From positions 62,001-126,000 of the forward strand of contig NZ_MUHD01000027.1 of assembly GCF_002217395.1 (NCBI RefSeq): a DNA stretch of 64,000 nt, in the 5' to 3' direction. Made by a program: the position numbers and the translations under genes. The notes below the pieces were generated by a model. The model ran no database searches and was not told the DNA's origin. It was given only the letters and a program-made list of their open reading frames with translations. The stretch's first letter is position 1; every line of letters begins with the position of its first letter. Of this stretch, positions 1 through 8,748 are shown one piece after another. Source of the DNA: Flavobacterium plurextorum (GTDB taxonomy: Bacteria > Bacteroidota > Bacteroidia > Flavobacteriales > Flavobacteriaceae).

Positions 1-7
1 TAATATC

Positions 8-25
8 TACAAAATCGTTTTAGTA
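8..25. promoter_or_regulatory. Candidate LacI-family operator upstream of lacI
   Basis: The 18-bp near-palindrome TACAAAATCGTTTTAGTA lies 62 bp before the regulator start. It differs at one position from the copy at 1157-1174. It sits just upstream of a -7-like element at 38-45, so binding would overlap the expected -33 region and suggests autoregulation. Its function is inferred from the duplication and from its position flanking a LacI gene. Confidence 0.7.
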
Positions 26-37
26 ACTATTTTTAGT

Positions 38-45
38 TATATTTG
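38..45 (+). promoter_or_regulatory. Bacteroidota-type -7 element (TAnnTTTG) for lacI
   Basis: TATATTTG matches the TAnnTTTG consensus of the Bacteroidota housekeeping sigma factor and lies about 42 bp before the regulator start. No clear -33 TTG is visible. The region where it should be is covered by the palindrome at 8-25. Confidence 0.45.
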
Positions 46-87
46 TGATATCGTTAATAACAGCTTAATGAAAAATTAACTCTCTAG

Positions 88-1098
88 ATGAAAAAAATAA
101 CTATTAAAGATATTGCAACAGAAGCTGAGGTTTCTATATCTACGGTGTCTTTTGTTATTAATGATAAAGGAGAGAAGATGGGAATAAGCCCGGCGGTAAT
201 TAAAAAAGTACAGCAAGTTGCTGAAAAACTTAATTATCGACCAAGTATGATAGCGACAAGTCTTCGAACAGGTAAAACGAGATCTATCGGGTTAATTGTT
301 GAGGATATTTCGAATCAGTTTTTTGCTGATCTTGCGCGGGTAATAGAAGATGAAGCGAGAAATATTGATTATCGCGTTTTTTATTGCAGTACAGGCGGTA
401 ATGATGAACGTTCTGAGGAGTTAATACATAGTTTACTGCAGGCAAATGTGGATGGGTTTATTATTACTCCGACGCAAAATATAGAAAGCAGTATTGATTT
501 GCTTTTGAGATTAAAAAAGCCGGTAGTATTAATTGACCGATATTTTGCAGGACAAAATGTGAGCCATGTTGTAATGGATAATTATGAGGCATCAAATTCT
601 GCAGCAAAATTTTTGATCAATAAAGGTCGTAAGAACATAGCGATTGTCAATATTACATCTGAAATGATTCAGATGAAATCGCGAGAAGACGGATGTCGAG
701 ATGCATTAAAAGAAGCTGGTATTTATAATGATTCGCTGGTGCTTCATATGGATTACAACAGCACTGAAGAAACCAGAGTTGCAGCGATTGTAAGTTTTTT
801 AGAAAAAAATCCGCAAATTGATGCCGTTTTGTTTTTAACAAACTATATGGGGCTTGCAGGTTTACAGGCTTTTAAAAAGGTTGGGAAAACGATACCAGAC
901 GATGTTTCGGTTATTAGTTTTGATGATCATGACAGTTTTAAACTTCATACACCAAAAATAACAGTCATTTCGCAGCCTATTAATGATATTGCGGTCAAAT
1001 CGATACAATTGTTGTTGAGTCAGATGACTGATATGGAGAAATTTGAAATAGAAAAAAGTCTCAAAAAAGGAGAATTGATTGTTAGAGAATCAGTTTAA
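88..1098 (+). CDS. LacI/GalR-family transcriptional regulator
   Basis: A full-length 336-residue LacI-family repressor. The N-terminal helix-turn-helix (about residues 4-24, TIKDIATEAEVSISTVS) is followed by a hinge region with LNYRPSMIATSLRTG. A periplasmic-binding-protein-like effector domain runs from about residue 64, beginning SIGLIVEDISNQFFADL and ending near KGELIVRESV. It lies directly upstream of and co-oriented with a SusC/SusD mannoside locus, so it is the likely local sugar-responsive regulator. Matching palindromes on both sides of the gene support control of itself and of the PUL. The effector cannot be read from sequence; mannose or a manno-oligosaccharide is the contextual guess. 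Most Bacteroidota PULs use hybrid two-component or SusR-type regulators, so a LacI member is a less common choice. Confidence 0.9.
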   Translation: MKKITIKDIATEAEVSISTVSFVINDKGEKMGISPAVIKKVQQVAEKLNYRPSMIATSLRTGKTRSIGLIVEDISNQFFADLARVIEDEARNIDYRVFYCSTGGNDERSEELIHSLLQANVDGFIITPTQNIESSIDLLLRLKKPVVLIDRYFAGQNVSHVVMDNYEASNSAAKFLINKGRKNIAIVNITSEMIQMKSREDGCRDALKEAGIYNDSLVLHMDYNSTEETRVAAIVSFLEKNPQIDAVLFLTNYMGLAGLQAFKKVGKTIPDDVSVISFDDHDSFKLHTPKITVISQPINDIAVKSIQLLLSQMTDMEKFEIEKSLKKGELIVRESV

Positions 1099-1125
1099 TT
1101 TTTAAGAGCATAATCATAAAAAAAG

Positions 1126-1147
1126 AAAAAAACGATTCGTTTTTTTT
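1126..1147 (+). terminator. Possible intrinsic terminator after lacI
   Basis: An A-run plus CG, a 3-nt loop and CG plus a T-run form an AT-rich hairpin followed directly by T residues, 28 bp after the regulator stop codon. The stem is weak, so termination may be partial. Confidence 0.4.
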
Positions 1148-1156
1148 TAGGAATTT

Positions 1157-1174
1157 TACTAAATCGTTTTAGTA
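1157..1174. promoter_or_regulatory. Candidate LacI-family operator upstream of susC
   Basis: TACTAAATCGTTTTAGTA is an almost perfect inverted repeat with half-site TACTAAA. It matches the site at 8-25 in 17 of 18 positions. It lies between the lacI stop and the susC start, 222 bp before susC, in the place expected for control of the PUL. A looser resemblance at 1223-1240 (TACTATATCGATTGCTAA) could be a weak secondary site. Confidence 0.72.
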
Positions 1175-1396
1175 ATTTAAGTTCGAAATATTCAAGTATT
1201 GTGTTAATTTTTTTGAGCTGTTTACTATATCGATTGCTAAAAGTTATAGGAATGTTTACGTTGCTATTAAAGCATTGTATTTGTTGGGCGTATGCCTTAT
1301 GAGTGCAATATTAAAATTGAGTTCAAATTTTTATTAATTATTTAAAAACAATCACGTTAAAACAAAACAAATTACCAATTACCAAAAAAAAAGCTT

Positions 1397-4300
1397 ATGA
1401 AACGAATATTAGCAGTGTTAGGAATGGTATTGTTGTGCAGCTTAGGAGCTGTGGCGCAAAATCGATTAATAACAGGCGTAGTGGCAGATGCACAGAACAG
1501 AGGAATCATTGCTGCATCTATCGAGGTTCAAGGAAAACCGTTTAGTGCAATTACAGATACAGAAGGTAGATTTAAAATGAATGTTCCAGAAGGAGCAGTT
1601 ACTTTAAATGTGTCTTCGATAGGTTTTACATCAAAGACGATAGTACTTCAGCCAGGCGAAAGTAAAATATCAGTTGTATTATTAGAAAATGTACAAGAAT
1701 TAAAAGATGTTGTTGTAACATCATTTGGAGTTAAAAAACAAAAGAAAAGTTTAGGATACGCTGTTGGGGAACTTAAAGGAGAAGAACTAACAAAAAACAA
1801 AGAAATTAACTTAGGGAACGCATTACAAGGTAAAATTGCCGGTGTTAACGTTTCAGCACCAGTTTCTGGACCATCAGGTTCAAGCCGTGTTGTAATTCGT
1901 GGAGCAACTTCGGCTTCTGGATTAAACCAGCCTTTGTATGTTGTAGATGGTATTCCAATCGATAACAGTCAGCAAGGAAATGCTGGTATGTGGGGTGGAG
2001 CTGATAAAGGTGATGGTATGTCTTCTTTCAATCCAGACGATATCGCATCTATGTCAGTACTTAAAGGTAGTGCCGCTTCTGCTCTTTACGGATACAGAGG
2101 ATCAAATGGTGTTATCTTGATTACAACTAAAAAAGGAAAAAGCGGAACTGGTCTTGGAGTAGATTTTAGCACAAACTCTACATTCAATACACCAATTAGT
2201 CTTTTAGAGTGGCAAGATCAATACGGATCAGGAGAGCCCGTAAACGGAGTTCCTACAAGATTTAATAATTTAGGAGATCTTAGAGAAAAATACGTATTAG
2301 GTTGGGGAGATAAATATGACGGAAAACCTACTCTTGCACTTGATGGAACTACTAGACCATATCAAGCAAACGGGAAAGATAACGTAAAAAATTTCTACAG
2401 AACTGGATATTCTTTCAGTAATACTTTAGCAATTTCTGGAGGAAACGAAACAACTAATTTTAGATTGTCTTTCGGAAATACAAAAGATGAGTCTATTTTA
2501 CCAGGAACAAACTTTGGAAGAAACAACGTGGCTTTAAGTTTGAACTCGTCTCCGAACAAAAAAATTAGTATTGAAACGAATGTACAATATATTACAGAGA
2601 AAAGTCAAAACAGACCTTATTTGAACGATTCTCCTAGAAATGCTTCGTATACTACAACATTTTTAAATCCAGGAGCAGATATCAGATGGTTAAGTAATGG
2701 CTATGATGCAAATGGAGGTGAAGCTGATTATTTTGGATCAAACACTTACCAAACGAATCCATATTTTGCAACACAAGAAGATTTAAATAATGATCTTAGA
2801 AAACGTTTTATCGGTTCTGCAAAAGTAAATTATAACATTACTGATAAAATTTACGCAAAAGGTGTTATTGGTATGGATGATATCAACTACGAATACACTG
2901 AAATTGAGCCTACAGGAATTAACTACAGCCCAGGAGGATCATATGAGAACAGAGTAGAAGGACGTACAGAATATAATGCTTCTGCTTATTTAGGATACAA
3001 AGGTAATATTGTTGAGAATCTTTCATTAGATGCTTTCATTGGAGCTAACCGTCAACACAACAGATTTAGCGGAATTAAAATGAGAGGAACTAATTTTATT
3101 GTTCCGTTCAAATATTTCTACGGAAATACACAACCTGACAAAACAGAAAAATTATTCTCAGAAAGCGAAGTTAACTCACTTTTCTATTCTGCAGATTTAG
3201 GATACAAAGATTTCTTATATGTTAGTTTAACAGGTCGTCAAGATTGGTTCTCAACTTTAGATCCATCAAGCAACAGTACTTTTTACCCATCTGTAAGTAC
3301 CAGTTTAATTTATTCTGAAATTATCCAAATGCCAGAATGGATGTCTTATGGTAAAATTAGAGCAGGTTGGGGTAATGTTGGTGGAGCTTTGCCAGACGCT
3401 TATGCTTTAGCATTAACATATTCTGCACCTGATGGACAAACAGATTCTTTAGGTCAGCCAATTTTAGGAGTTAATGGAGATACAGTTCCAAACAGAGGTT
3501 TAAAACCTTACAACGTTAGTACAATCGAATTTGGTTTCGAAAATACATTCTTCAATAATAGAGTGAGTACAGATTTGACTTTCTACAGCAAGAAAACAAC
3601 TAACGATATTACTGATGCAGATATTTCTCAAGCATCTGGTTATAGAACAACAAAAATCAACGTGGGTGAAATCCTAAACAAAGGGGTTGAATTTGCAATC
3701 AATGTAAAAGCAATTAAAACACCAACTTTTGCATGGAATGTTGGATATAATTTTGCTTACAATGACAGTGAAGTACTTAATCTTTCTGATAAAATTACAA
3801 CAAAAACACTTGAAGGAAATAGAGATTCTAGAGCTTCTGTAGTTTTAGAAAAAGGACAGCCTTTTGGAATAATCAAAGCTTACGATTATTTAAGAGATGC
3901 AAAAGGAAATATCGTACTTGATACTAACGGCCGATTCATGAGAGGAGATTTAATTATCGCGGGACAAGGTGTAGCGCCAATGTCTATGGGATTCTCAAAT
4001 GATTTCTCTTATAAAAATTTCACACTTTCAATTTTTGTTGACGCTAAATTTGGTGGAGAAATCTACTCAGCAACAAACCAGTTAGGAACTCGTTACGGAT
4101 TAACAGAGCAAACACTTGGCGGTCGTGAAGGCGGTGTAGCAGTAAGTGGTACAGATGTTAACGGTAATCCTGTAAACACTACAGTTTCTGCATACGATTA
4201 CTGGAGAAGTTATAGTGATGTAACATCAAACTTCGTTTACGATGCTGATTTTATTAAACTTAGAGCAGTTTCTTTCAGCTATAATTTCCCAAAAGCAAAT

Positions 4301-4486
4301 CTTGCAAAAACACCATTTCAATCGGTTAGTTTAGCATTTTCTGCTCATAACTTATGGACAATTTATGACAAAGTGCCAAACATTGATCCAGAGTCTAATT
4401 ACTCTAATAGTAATGCACAAGGTCTTGAAAGAGCATCTATGCCATTGACAAGAAATTTTGGTTTAACTCTTAATGTTAAATTCTAA
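1397..4486 (+). CDS. SusC/RagA-family TonB-linked outer-membrane transporter (mannoside PUL)
   Basis: A 1029-residue SusC-type outer-membrane transporter. A Sec signal peptide (about residues 1-21, ending GAVAQ) precedes a CarboxypepD_reg-like domain (about 22-110, GVVADAQNRGIIAASIEVQG). A TonB plug follows (about 115-240, with NALQGKIAGVNVS, LYVVDGIPIDN and ASALYGYRGSNGVILITTKKG), then a long beta-barrel that ends in a terminal Phe. With the SusD lipoprotein 16 bp downstream it should form a lidded import complex for oligosaccharides. The downstream GH2, GH92 and GH125 enzymes point to manno-oligosaccharides, perhaps from high-mannose N-glycans. The length is normal for the family. Confidence 0.95.
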   Translation: MKRILAVLGMVLLCSLGAVAQNRLITGVVADAQNRGIIAASIEVQGKPFSAITDTEGRFKMNVPEGAVTLNVSSIGFTSKTIVLQPGESKISVVLLENVQELKDVVVTSFGVKKQKKSLGYAVGELKGEELTKNKEINLGNALQGKIAGVNVSAPVSGPSGSSRVVIRGATSASGLNQPLYVVDGIPIDNSQQGNAGMWGGADKGDGMSSFNPDDIASMSVLKGSAASALYGYRGSNGVILITTKKGKSGTGLGVDFSTNSTFNTPISLLEWQDQYGSGEPVNGVPTRFNNLGDLREKYVLGWGDKYDGKPTLALDGTTRPYQANGKDNVKNFYRTGYSFSNTLAISGGNETTNFRLSFGNTKDESILPGTNFGRNNVALSLNSSPNKKISIETNVQYITEKSQNRPYLNDSPRNASYTTTFLNPGADIRWLSNGYDANGGEADYFGSNTYQTNPYFATQEDLNNDLRKRFIGSAKVNYNITDKIYAKGVIGMDDINYEYTEIEPTGINYSPGGSYENRVEGRTEYNASAYLGYKGNIVENLSLDAFIGANRQHNRFSGIKMRGTNFIVPFKYFYGNTQPDKTEKLFSESEVNSLFYSADLGYKDFLYVSLTGRQDWFSTLDPSSNSTFYPSVSTSLIYSEIIQMPEWMSYGKIRAGWGNVGGALPDAYALALTYSAPDGQTDSLGQPILGVNGDTVPNRGLKPYNVSTIEFGFENTFFNNRVSTDLTFYSKKTTNDITDADISQASGYRTTKINVGEILNKGVEFAINVKAIKTPTFAWNVGYNFAYNDSEVLNLSDKITTKTLEGNRDSRASVVLEKGQPFGIIKAYDYLRDAKGNIVLDTNGRFMRGDLIIAGQGVAPMSMGFSNDFSYKNFTLSIFVDAKFGGEIYSATNQLGTRYGLTEQTLGGREGGVAVSGTDVNGNPVNTTVSAYDYWRSYSDVTSNFVYDADFIKLRAVSFSYNFPKANLAKTPFQSVSLAFSAHNLWTIYDKVPNIDPESNYSNSNAQGLERASMPLTRNFGLTLNVKF

Positions 4487-4502
4487 TAACTAAAATTGAA
4501 AG

Positions 4503-6017
4503 ATGAAAAATAAATTTATAAAAATATTCTGTGTTGCGATTGTTGGTGCAATGACACTAGCTTCATGCGACAAAGGATTCGAAGAATTGAATCAGAATCC
4601 AAATGCTTTGACAGATCCAGCTGTAAAATCTATGTTTACACTTGCTGAGATTTATGTTGACGGACAAGACTTTTCTAATACAAGAGGAAATAATATTTAT
4701 GCTGCGCAAATTGTACAGCAATTTTCATCCTTAAGTGGTTCAGGGTCAAAATATACCTATTCATCTGAATATTCAGGAGCACTTTTTGGAGAAACGTATG
4801 GTAAAGGATTGAATCAGATTTTTCAGTTATTATCTGTTATAAAAGATACACCAGAAAATGCTAACGCTATTCAGGCTTTAAGAATCATGAAAGTTTTCTT
4901 GTTTCAAAAGTTAACAGATACTTATGGAGATGTTCCTTATTTTGAAGCTGGAAAAGGATACAACGGAGGAGTTTATGCTCCAAAGTATGATACTCAAGAA
5001 GCAATCTACAATGATCTTTTAAAAGAATTAGATGAAGCAGGAAGCGCTTTAGATGCTAATAAAGCATTTGTAGGCAACGCTGATTTGTTCTATCAAAGTG
5101 ACGTAGCTAAATGGAAAAAATTAGCTAATTCAATGATGTTAAGAGTTGCAATGCGTTTATCTAAAGTAAACCCTGCAAAAGCTCAACAATATGTTGAGAA
5201 AGCTGTTGCTAAAGGAGTTTTTACATCAAATGATGACAGCTTAGTTTTAAGACATGATGCAGGACCACAAGGAGTTAAAACAAATCCAATAACTTCTTCA
5301 TGGGTTAGGAACGACTTGAATAAAGGAGATGCAAATACAAAATTCAGTAAAACGTTTATCGATAATTTGAAAAACAATAACGATCCACGTTTAAGAATAT
5401 TAGCAAAACTTGAAGCAACAGGAAATAATTCTCCAGCAAGCCAGCAAGGTCTTGCAAACGATGCAAGAGAATTTCCAGGTGGAGACAAAAGACTTTTCTC
5501 AGATCCAAATACGTCAACAGTATTGCGTTTAGATGCTCCTACATTAATTATGTCTTACGCTGAAGTAGAATTTATTTTGGCTGAAGCAGCTGTAAAAGGA
5601 TGGAATGTAAACGGATCAGCACAAAAGCATTATGAAGATGGAGTAAGAGCTGCAATGCAGGTACTGACTATTTTTGGAGACAAAGTACCAGCAGTTACTC
5701 TTACAGAATACAACGATTACATGACAGCTCACCCTTTTAAATCAACAGGAACTGAAGCTCAAAAAATCGAACAAATTATTACTCAAAAATGGATTGTTTT
5801 ATTGTTTAATGGTTTTGAAGCATTTTCAGAATACAGAAGAACAGGATATCCAGTTTTAGTTCCAGTAAATGACCCAACAGGAGAAACAAAAGGAACTATT
5901 CCTAGAAGATTAATTTATGATCAGTCAGAGTTAATCACAAATAGTGTGAATTATAAAGAAGCAGTACAACGCCAAGGGTTGGATTTAATGACAACTAGAA
6001 TTTGGTGGGATAAGTAG
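4503..6017 (+). CDS. SusD/RagB-family glycan-binding lipoprotein
   Basis: A 504-residue SusD-like surface lipoprotein. The lipobox TLAS-Cys places the lipidated Cys at residue 22, after a short hydrophobic signal. Next come the typical FEELNQNPNALTDP segment and a helix-rich, TPR-like body (for example KWKKLANSMMLRVAMRLSKV and LIMSYAEVEFILAEAAVKGW). These features match the SusD-like_2 group. It follows its SusC partner by 16 bp, and the two are surely co-transcribed. It should act as the ligand-binding lid of the transporter. A terminator hairpin lies just downstream, so the enzymes that follow may have their own promoter or depend on read-through. Confidence 0.94.
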   Translation: MKNKFIKIFCVAIVGAMTLASCDKGFEELNQNPNALTDPAVKSMFTLAEIYVDGQDFSNTRGNNIYAAQIVQQFSSLSGSGSKYTYSSEYSGALFGETYGKGLNQIFQLLSVIKDTPENANAIQALRIMKVFLFQKLTDTYGDVPYFEAGKGYNGGVYAPKYDTQEAIYNDLLKELDEAGSALDANKAFVGNADLFYQSDVAKWKKLANSMMLRVAMRLSKVNPAKAQQYVEKAVAKGVFTSNDDSLVLRHDAGPQGVKTNPITSSWVRNDLNKGDANTKFSKTFIDNLKNNNDPRLRILAKLEATGNNSPASQQGLANDAREFPGGDKRLFSDPNTSTVLRLDAPTLIMSYAEVEFILAEAAVKGWNVNGSAQKHYEDGVRAAMQVLTIFGDKVPAVTLTEYNDYMTAHPFKSTGTEAQKIEQIITQKWIVLLFNGFEAFSEYRRTGYPVLVPVNDPTGETKGTIPRRLIYDQSELITNSVNYKEAVQRQGLDLMTTRIWWDK

Positions 6018-6456
6018 TTTTAAAATTTTGGTTAGTTAAGTTGAATAAGCTCGGGAGGAGTATGAGTATCTCCCGGCTTATTTTTAATTTTCTATTTAAT
6101 TTTCATTAAATTAGAGGGTTTGTATCCATAATTAGTTCTGTAGTTTTAATACCCTTTTTTTCGCAAAAGACAAAAGAGCTTATGCTGAAAAAGATGGAAT
6201 TACTTTCAAAAGAACATACAATTGAGTGATCTTAATTTTTTAATTATTGAAGTGTAATAGAAAATCTTAAATAAACAATTTAAAAGATAAAACTTGGCAG
6301 CTGTAAAAGGGAAAATGATTTTCAGAATATTTTGTTAGTTACTGTTATTCCGTATTAAAAGCCCAAAAGAGAGGGAGGATTGTGGAGACGTAGTTTTCCT
6401 TCTCAAACTGCCAACGATTAAGTTGCAAAAGCATAATAATTAAGTATTGAGTTATA
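6018..6456. other. Intergenic stretch between susD and the GH2 gene
   Basis: 439 bp with the terminator at 6046-6085 near its left end. The remainder is AT-rich without an open reading frame of convincing length, a repeat or a clear promoter match. It presumably holds the promoter of the enzyme genes, which could not be placed. Confidence 0.5.
6046..6085 (+). terminator. Intrinsic terminator after susD
   Basis: The arms TAAGCTCGGGAG and CTCCCGGCTTA pair with a single bulged base around a loop of about 12 nt, followed by TTTTT. It starts 28 bp after the SusD stop, which suggests the susCD transcript is separated, at least partly, from the enzyme genes. Confidence 0.75.
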
Positions 6457-8445
6457 ATGGAGTTTAAAAAGAACTTTTATTGGGTTTTGAGTATTTGTCT
6501 GGCAAATTTTTCATTTGTGGCAAATGCGCAAAACATGGAATTAAAAAAAGGATGGCAGTACAGAGAAACCAAAACTACAAAATGGTATCCTGCTTCTGTT
6601 CCCGGTGAAGTTCATACAGATTTACTCAACAATAAATTAATACCAGATCCATTTTACAGAGACAATGAAAAAAAGCTGGAATGGATTGAAAAGAAAGATT
6701 GGGAATATAAAACCACTTTTGAAGTAAGTGCTGCAACTTTAAATAAAAAAAATACGGAATTAGTTTTTGACGGATTAGATACTTACGCGTCCGTTTATTT
6801 AAATAATCAATTGGTTTTAAAGGCTGACAATATGTTTCGTCAGTGGCGTGTTGACGTAAAAAAGAATTTAAAGCCGGGAAAAAATGATTTATTGGTCGTT
6901 TTTAAATCAGCGCAAAATGTTGTTGATTCATTGGCCAAAAAAGATTTTCCGTTTGTAATTCCAGATAATCCTCGTGCCTATGTGCGTAAAGCACAATACC
7001 ATTTTGGATGGGATTGGGGACCAAAATTCACAACTTGCGGAATTTGGAAAACGCCAAGATTAGAAGCGTATGATGTAAAAACTCCTGAGAAGCCATATGT
7101 TTTAGATCGAAAAATAGAACTGGTACAACAGCCTGATGATAAAGGAGCATCATTTTACTTTAAAATTGATGACAAGCCAGTTTACATGAAAGGGGCAAAT
7201 TACATTCCATCAGATGCATTCTTGTCAAGAGTAACCAAAAAAGAGTACGAAAAAGTAATTGCACTTGCCAAAGATGCCAATATGAATATGCTTCGTATTT
7301 GGGGAGGCGGGGTTTATGAAGATGATTATTTTTATGATTTATGTGATAAAAACGGAATCTATGTCTGGCAGGATTTTATGTTTGCAGGAACAATGGTGCC
7401 GGGAGATGATGCTTTTTTTGACAATGTAAAAAAAGAAGTTCAATATCAGGTAAAACGTCTACGTCATCACAAAAGCATCGTTTTATGGTGCGGAAATAAT
7501 GAAATCGATGAAGCTTTTAAAAGCTGGGGATGGCAAAAAAGCATGAAAATGTCAAAGCAAGATTCGACACGATTATGGAAAGACTATGTTCGTTTGTTTC
7601 AAGACAGTATTCCAAAATGGGTAAAAGAAGTCGATCCTAAAAGACCATATATAAGTTCATCACCTTTATTTCATTGGTCAAAAGCAAAGAGTATTACAGA
7701 AGGTGACAGCCATTATTGGGGAACTTGGTGGGGACTTGAAGATATTGAAGCGGTGCAGAATAAAACGGGACGTTTTGTAAGCGAGTACGGAATGCAGGCT
7801 ATGCCAAATTACTCTTCAATAGAAAAAATTACGTTACCAGAAGACCGATATTTATATTCGGATGTTTTGCAAGCGCATCAAAAAGCCGGCAAAGGATTCA
7901 TGAAATTAGATTCGTATTTAAATCGCTACTTTATTAGTTCAGACAAAATAAAGAAAATGAGTGTTGAGGATTATACTTACCTCACACAATGTTTGCAATA
8001 CTATTCATTAAAAAATATTATAGGCATTCACCGTTCAAAAGCGCCGTATAATATGGGAACATTAGTATGGCAGCTTAACGATTGCTGGCCTGTTGCAAGC
8101 TGGAGTGTAACGGATTATTATGACAGACAGCCAAAAGCAGCTTGGTACGCCATGAAAGAAGCGTATAGAGATGATAAAACACCAGAAATTGATCTTACAC
8201 GTCCAATTGATTTAAAACTGGAAGACCCAAAAATAACTTGGGAAGTAAAAGGAAATAAAGTGATTTTAAAAGCTTCAAAAGCCGCAAAATATGTATACGT
8301 TTCGATAAAAGGTTATACAGGAAAATGGAGCGATAATTATATAGATTTAAAAGAGGGCGAAGAAAGAACTATTTCTTTTGAAGGCAAAATAACAAAGCCA
8401 GTCCTGAAAGTTTATTCTCTATATGATGTTTTGAAGAGGTATTAA
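6457..8445 (+). CDS. GH2 beta-mannosidase-like exo-enzyme, apparently lacking two Ig-like domains
   Basis: A secreted GH2 protein of the beta-mannosidase type, which removes terminal beta-linked mannose such as the core mannose of N-glycans. A signal peptide (about 1-25, ending VANAQ) precedes the sugar-binding beta-sandwich (about 28-205, ending GWDWGPKFTTCGIWKTPRLEAYD). The TIM barrel runs from about 219 to 570. The acid/base Glu349 (in WCGNNE) and nucleophile Glu443 (in FVSEYG) are both present. It has 662 residues, against about 820-890 in typical members. The first sandwich runs almost directly into the barrel lead-in RKIELVQQPDDKGASFYFKI, so the usual second Ig-like domain is missing. 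After the barrel (AWYAMKEAYRD) only about 20 residues precede the C-terminal segment, so most of the next domain is also missing. The frame is open throughout. Family assignment is firm; activity is uncertain. Confidence 0.86.
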   Translation: MEFKKNFYWVLSICLANFSFVANAQNMELKKGWQYRETKTTKWYPASVPGEVHTDLLNNKLIPDPFYRDNEKKLEWIEKKDWEYKTTFEVSAATLNKKNTELVFDGLDTYASVYLNNQLVLKADNMFRQWRVDVKKNLKPGKNDLLVVFKSAQNVVDSLAKKDFPFVIPDNPRAYVRKAQYHFGWDWGPKFTTCGIWKTPRLEAYDVKTPEKPYVLDRKIELVQQPDDKGASFYFKIDDKPVYMKGANYIPSDAFLSRVTKKEYEKVIALAKDANMNMLRIWGGGVYEDDYFYDLCDKNGIYVWQDFMFAGTMVPGDDAFFDNVKKEVQYQVKRLRHHKSIVLWCGNNEIDEAFKSWGWQKSMKMSKQDSTRLWKDYVRLFQDSIPKWVKEVDPKRPYISSSPLFHWSKAKSITEGDSHYWGTWWGLEDIEAVQNKTGRFVSEYGMQAMPNYSSIEKITLPEDRYLYSDVLQAHQKAGKGFMKLDSYLNRYFISSDKIKKMSVEDYTYLTQCLQYYSLKNIIGIHRSKAPYNMGTLVWQLNDCWPVASWSVTDYYDRQPKAAWYAMKEAYRDDKTPEIDLTRPIDLKLEDPKITWEVKGNKVILKASKAAKYVYVSIKGYTGKWSDNYIDLKEGEERTISFEGKITKPVLKVYSLYDVLKRY

Positions 8446-8748
8446 GGTACTAAGCTGCAAAGGTTCAAAGGTTCAAAGGTTTTTGTGTATAGACGCACTT
8501 TAGTGGATCTGTTTACCTTGCGAACTTAGCGAGACTCATTGCGCTCTTTGCGGTTATTTTTTGTGTTCTAGATTATTCTTTTGAGAGTAAAATAAGAAAA
8601 CGAACCGTGAAAGTCTAGTCTCTATATAATGTTTTGAATAAGTATAAATAAAAAGCTTCTAAGAAGCTAAGGTTCTGAAGTGCTAAGTTTAATTAGCAAA
8701 TCTTAGAATCTCAGAACCTTAGAATCTCAGAATCTAAATAAAAAAAAT
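8446..8748. repeat. Intergenic stretch with short tandem repeat and long hairpin
   Basis: 303 bp without a gene. Near the left end the 8-mer AAAGGTTC is repeated almost three times (8459-8480). Phrases such as CTTGCGAACTTAGCGAGAC and TTGCGCTCTTTGCGGTTA follow, typical of Flavobacterium-like intergenic filler. A long imperfect inverted repeat (8657-8732) fills the last 100 bp. Confidence 0.6.
8657..8732 (+). repeat. Long imperfect inverted repeat before the first GH92 gene
   Basis: Arms 8657-8687 and 8702-8732 (31 nt each) pair at 25 of 31 positions around a 14-nt loop. Each arm is itself built of repeats such as CTAAGG and TTCTGA. The hairpin ends 16 bp before the GH92 start codon, so it would sit in the 5' leader if transcribed from upstream. 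It lacks a T-run. It may protect the transcript, influence translation or simply be an intergenic repeat. Confidence 0.6.
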
